Of a stretch of DNA of 10,491 bases, positions 6,003-10,491 are shown piece by piece. Under the pieces are notes generated by a model. The model was not told the origin of the DNA, did no database searches, and saw nothing but the letters and a program-made list of their open reading frames with translations. Source of the stretch: MGBC163016 sp964469815. Its GTDB lineage: Bacteria > Actinomycetota > Coriobacteriia > Coriobacteriales > Eggerthellaceae. The position numbers and the translations under genes were made by a program. Every line of letters starts with the position of its first letter. Position 1 is the stretch's first letter. The DNA lies in assembly GCA_964469815.1 (NCBI GenBank), contig CAYXZC010000058.1:1-10491 (forward strand). Reading direction: 5' to 3'.

Positions 6003-6036
6003 GATTTTTCGCGTTCTATGAACGCACTGAATGACG
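6003..6036 (-). repeat. Shortened hairpin repeat, copy 2
   Basis: A diverged, internally deleted copy of the 46-bp repeat. It keeps the end CTGAATGACG and a central hairpin, here GCGTTC-TAT-GAACGC. The outer stem pair differs from the full copies yet still pairs. Confidence 0.6.
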
Positions 6037-6059
6037 TGGTGAATGCTTTTTAATATTAT

Positions 6060-6323
6060 GGGTACACCATTCAGAGGAATGATTCGATTCCTTTCCCGAA
6101 CAGCACCCAACATTACTAGATACAGGTACGTTATTCAGGAAAATCATGCGGTTTCTTTTCCAAGTTTATCCGACATCGTCAGTTACAGATACGTCATTCG
6201 AAAGAATCATACGATTCCTTTTCTGAGTATTGCCCAGTACTATCAGTTGCAGATACATCATTCAGAAAAATCATACGATTCCCCTTTCTGACTAGTACCC
6301 AGCACGATCAGCTACAGGAACGT
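6060..6323. repeat. About 64-bp tandem repeat array, four units
   Basis: Unit starts, marked by variants of CATTCAG, fall at 6068, 6132, 6195, 6259 and 6324 (spacing 63-65). Units share a CATTCAG-like start, AATCATACGATTCCTTT-like middle and a CAGTTACAG-like end, but differ at many positions. The period is not a multiple of three, and no credible protein is coded. The last start leads into the hairpin repeat at 6321. Confidence 0.75.
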
Positions 6324-6357
6324 CATTCAGAGGAGCCGAAGGCGACGAAGAATCTCG
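6321..6357 (+). repeat. 37-bp hairpin repeat, short form, opposite orientation, copy 1
   Basis: Starts CGTCATTCAGAG and ends CGAAGAATCTCG, matching the reverse complement of the 46-bp repeat ends. The middle is shorter, with AGCC-GAA-GGC able to pair. It is identical to 6939-6975. Confidence 0.85.
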
Positions 6358-6407
6358 CTCCAGCTCGCTACCAAGCAGCAGACGCTATTCAACCCTGATA
6401 TGCCTTT

Positions 6408-6704
6408 TCAAAACTGATATAAATCATTCCATTCAGGATTATTCTCTTGAATTAACGCGATCTTTTTATTGCGACTCCAGCCCTTTAACTGCTTCTCACG
6501 CTCTATAGCGGCCAAAATGCTATTCGATTCCTCGAAATATACGAGTTTATCTACGTTATATTTTGAGGTGAACCCTTTGATCGAATGAGATTTGTGCTCT
6601 CCGATACGCCTTTCCAGATCATTCGTGACCCCAACGTATAGCACCTTATTCGCTTTATTTGTCAGAATATATACATATGCTGAATCGTTGTTAATACCGA
6701 TCAC
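6408..6704 (-). CDS. Single-domain GIY-YIG nuclease (YhbQ/COG2827-like)
   Basis: This 98-residue protein is one complete GIY-YIG domain. YVYIL at 10-14 stands for the GIY motif and YVG at 23-25 for the YIG motif. Conserved Arg is R32 or R33 in NDLERRIGEH, and the likely metal-binding Glu is E70 in IEREKQLKGW. The C-terminal NPEWNDL is typical of small stand-alone members. Family members cut or nick DNA at one strand per active site, though most small ones are uncharacterised. The start is GTG at 6704; no good ribosome site is visible and the next in-frame stop upstream is at 6744, so expression may be low. Codon use and base composition are more AT-rich than in flanking genes. It lies inside a cluster of opposed repeats, suggesting it is part of, or was carried with, a repeat element. 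Confidence 0.88.
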   Translation of the reverse strand: MIGINNDSAYVYILTNKANKVLYVGVTNDLERRIGEHKSHSIKGFTSKYNVDKLVYFEESNSILAAIEREKQLKGWSRNKKIALIQENNPEWNDLYQF

Positions 6705-6801
6705 CCACAGACGAATATACGAATCGCGTCTAGGCTCATGATTTTACTACTGAATCAAAACAGTACTCCGTCTGACCATCATTGAAAAGAATATTCTGTA
6801 T

Positions 6802-6847
6802 CGAGATTCTTCGCTGCGGTTCTTGCGAACCTTCGCTCTGAATGACG
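6802..6847 (-). repeat. 46-bp hairpin repeat, copy 3
   Basis: Full copy with central GGTTC-TTGC-GAACC; on the minus strand the loop reads GCAA, a GNRA-type tetraloop. It lies 98 bp upstream of the GIY-YIG start codon. Confidence 0.85.
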
Positions 6848-6864
6848 AGATGAATGTTTTTTAT

Positions 6865-6938
6865 ATTATTGCTACATCATTCAGAAAAATCATACGATTC
6901 TCTTTCTTGCAATTGCTCATCACCATCAATCACAGGTA
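6865..6938. repeat. Second copy of the tandem-repeat unit
   Basis: One unit closely related to the array at 6060-6323. CATTCAG starts at 6878 and the next at 6942, spacing 64. It is preceded by a similar T-rich stretch and followed by the same short hairpin repeat, so the order of parts repeats that at 5938-6357. Confidence 0.7.
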
Positions 6939-6975
6939 CGTCATTCAGAGGAGCCGAAGGCGACGAAGAATCTCG
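6939..6975 (+). repeat. 37-bp hairpin repeat, short form, opposite orientation, copy 2
   Basis: Identical to 6321-6357. With copy 3 at 6802 it forms a 174-bp unit whose ends, CGAGATTCTTCG and CGAAGAATCTCG, are reverse complements. Confidence 0.85.
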
Positions 6976-7031
6976 TTCCAACCCGTTACCAACTAACGAT
7001 TATCAAGACAATCGTTTCATCTCTCCAGCAT

Positions 7032-7077
7032 CGAGATTCTTCGCTGCGGTTCTTGCGAACCTTCGCTCTGAATGACG
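7032..7077 (-). repeat. 46-bp hairpin repeat, copy 4
   Basis: Same sequence as copy 3 through the hairpin and both ends, and shares the flanking CCAGCAT with copy 1. No opposed partner follows before acnA. Confidence 0.85.
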
Positions 7078-7090
7078 GAACTAATATGAT

Positions 7091-7104
7091 TCATCACGTG
7101 ATGA
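7091..7104. repeat. 14-bp perfect palindrome
   Basis: TCATCACGTGATGA reads the same on both strands. It lies between copy 4 of the hairpin repeat and the right border repeat. A protein-binding site is possible; nothing else supports it. Confidence 0.5.
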
Positions 7105-7114
7105 TCGATCCTAG

Positions 7115-7133
7115 AGCGACCGAAGGGAGCGTC
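7115..7133 (-). repeat. Right 19-bp inverted border repeat
   Basis: Exact reverse complement of 5896-5914. It lies 104 bp beyond the acnA stop codon. Confidence 0.75.
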
Positions 7134-7140
7134 CAAAGCA

Positions 7141-7168
7141 GTGGCTCTATGCGCCAGCATGGAGCCAC
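7141..7168 (-). terminator. Hairpin downstream of acnA, possible terminator
   Basis: A 12-bp stem with one G-T pair (GTGGCTCTATGC at 7141-7152, GCATGGAGCCAC at 7157-7168) and the loop GCCA. It starts about 70 bases past the acnA stop. The minus-strand sequence after it has only a short T stretch, so it could be a 3'-end stabiliser rather than a true terminator. Confidence 0.5.
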
Positions 7169-7236
7169 AACATTATTTGAGCATGCGCCCTTTCCCTGTT
7201 CGCATCAAAAGAATGCAGCTTCGATACTTTGCTATA

Positions 7237-9903
<2,667 letters not shown>

Positions 9904-9927
9904 CTTCTCTCCCTTGCTTTACGCCAT

Positions 9928-10013
9928 GGGACAGGATTTCATCCTGCCCCTACACTGAAACCTCCACGATCATGTTTCACTGTAGGGGTCGATCTTGATC
10001 GACCCCATGTCCC
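9928..10013. repeat. Nested inverted-repeat element with GATCTTGATC hairpin (copy B)
   Basis: Outer arms GGGACA (9928-9933) and TGTCCC (10008-10013) enclose several helices. These are CAGGAT-TTC-ATCCTG (9932-9946), an imperfect 13-bp pair CCTACACTGAAAC (9949-9961) with GTTTCACTGTAGG (9974-9986), and the hairpin GGGGTCGATC (9985-9994) with GATCGACCCC (9997-10006). Some helices overlap and would compete. The layout resembles 2178-2256. It lies between the isocitrate dehydrogenase and acnA genes, so it would be in a joint transcript. Confidence 0.6.
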
Positions 10014-10042
10014 TTGTTTTGTGTTACAGATCGAATCGTAGC

Positions 10043-10060
10043 GCAGACCTTCAGGTCTGC
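10043..10060 (-). repeat. Short hairpin after the isocitrate dehydrogenase gene
   Basis: GCAGACCT and AGGTCTGC flank TC, 14 bases past the stop codon. No T-run follows on the minus strand, so simple intrinsic termination is unlikely. It may be an RNA 3'-end stabiliser or another member of the local short-hairpin set. Confidence 0.5.
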
Positions 10061-10074
10061 CTTGATCCAACAAC

Positions 10075-10491
10075 CTAATCCAGTTCGTTCACCAAAGCCT
10101 CAGTGAACTCGGTACAGGTCGCCGGCGCTCCCTTGCGATCGGCCACGCGAATGTCACCTGTCAGGCAATCACCCTTCGCATAGACCGCACGGATCGCATC
10201 GCGAATGCGATCGCCGCATTCCTTCTCGCCAAGATGATCGAGCATCATCGCCGCAGACAGGATCTCGGCCGTCGGGTTCGCCAGATTCTTGCCCGCGATG
10301 TCGGGGGCAGAACCATGAACCGCCTCGAACACGGCATATTCCTTGCCGATGTTGGCACCCGGAGCTAAGCCCAGACCGCCGACGAGCCCCGCACACAGAT
10401 CGCTTGCAATATCGCCGTAAAGGTTCGGGAAAACGATCACATCGAACTGGGACGGATCCATCACCATGTTCATGCAGATCGCCTCGATGAT
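10075..10491 (-). CDS. Isocitrate dehydrogenase, C-terminal part (cut by window edge)
   Basis: The visible 139 residues are the C-terminal part of an isocitrate/isopropylmalate dehydrogenase family protein; the 5' end lies beyond the right edge. MDPSQFDVIVFPNLYGDIASDL holds the conserved Asp residues that bind the metal and substrate. GGLGLAPGANIG and FEAVHGSAPDIAGKNLANPTAEILSAAMML are family signatures for cofactor binding. NIG followed by the VHGSAPDIAG form fits the short NAD-type isocitrate dehydrogenases better than LeuB, and the adjacent aconitase supports isocitrate as substrate. Cofactor choice cannot be settled without the rest. The enzyme would convert isocitrate to 2-oxoglutarate and CO2. 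Isopropylmalate or tartrate dehydrogenase are less likely alternatives. Confidence 0.85.
   Translation of the reverse strand: MIEAICMNMVMDPSQFDVIVFPNLYGDIASDLCAGLVGGLGLAPGANIGKEYAVFEAVHGSAPDIAGKNLANPTAEILSAAMMLDHLGEKECGDRIRDAIRAVYAKGDCLTGDIRVADRKGAPATCTEFTEALVNELD

Noticed and set aside
6043..6291. Plus-strand open frame of 82 codons with a repeating peptide pattern
   Set aside because: It is a by-product of the about 64-bp tandem repeats. The period is not a multiple of three, so each unit is read in a different frame, and there is no ribosome site.
6060..6357. Possible CRISPR array
   Set aside because: Units are adjacent and degenerate, with no identical repeats separated by unique spacers, and no cas gene is present.
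5701..7236. Insertion sequence with a transposase
   Set aside because: No transposase or fragment of one was seen in any frame; the only credible protein there is the GIY-YIG nuclease.
9904..10074. Separate acnA promoter in the spacer
   Set aside because: I could not find a -35/-10 pair with acceptable spacing. Co-transcription with the isocitrate dehydrogenase gene is as likely.

Overview
The window looks like a bacterial chromosome segment of moderate GC, most likely from the Actinobacteria and probably the class Coriobacteriia. That placement is inferred from the style of the L10, L7/L12 and aconitase proteins and from the gene mix; no rRNA or tRNA gene is present to confirm it. Six intact protein genes and one gene cut by the right edge can be supported.

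Left part (1-2394): tcdA, a tRNA t6A-modifying dehydratase, is on the minus strand. It is divergent from a Xre-type regulator with a membrane-spanning C-terminal half on the plus strand. The regulator converges on the ribosomal-protein operon across a 342-bp gap (2053-2394). The gap holds a strong rplL terminator and a foldable, repeat-like element.

Centre (2395-5764): rplJ-rplL (minus strand) encode the ribosomal stalk proteins L10 and L7/L12. A sigma70-type promoter and an L10-leader RNA with an attenuator-like hairpin precede them. No rpoBC follows. Immediately upstream on the same strand is a 664-residue membrane protein of unrecognised family. It has a Gly/Ser/Arg-rich N-terminal tail, three membrane segments and a large extracytoplasmic part.

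Repeat island (about 5765-7236): this stretch is AT-rich and has one short gene, a 98-residue single-domain GIY-YIG nuclease. The gene is surrounded by several copies, in both orientations, of a short hairpin-forming repeat, plus a set of about 64-bp tandem repeats. A perfect 19-bp inverted repeat brackets the whole (5896-5914 and 7115-7133). This is the most unusual part of the window and may be a nuclease-linked dispersed-repeat element.

Right part (7237-10491): acnA (aconitase) and the 3' end of an isocitrate dehydrogenase gene lie head to tail on the minus strand and give consecutive steps, citrate to isocitrate to 2-oxoglutarate. The 171-bp spacer between them holds a set of nested inverted repeats. 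One of these matches a hairpin at 2221-2248, with base-pair-preserving changes in the stem.
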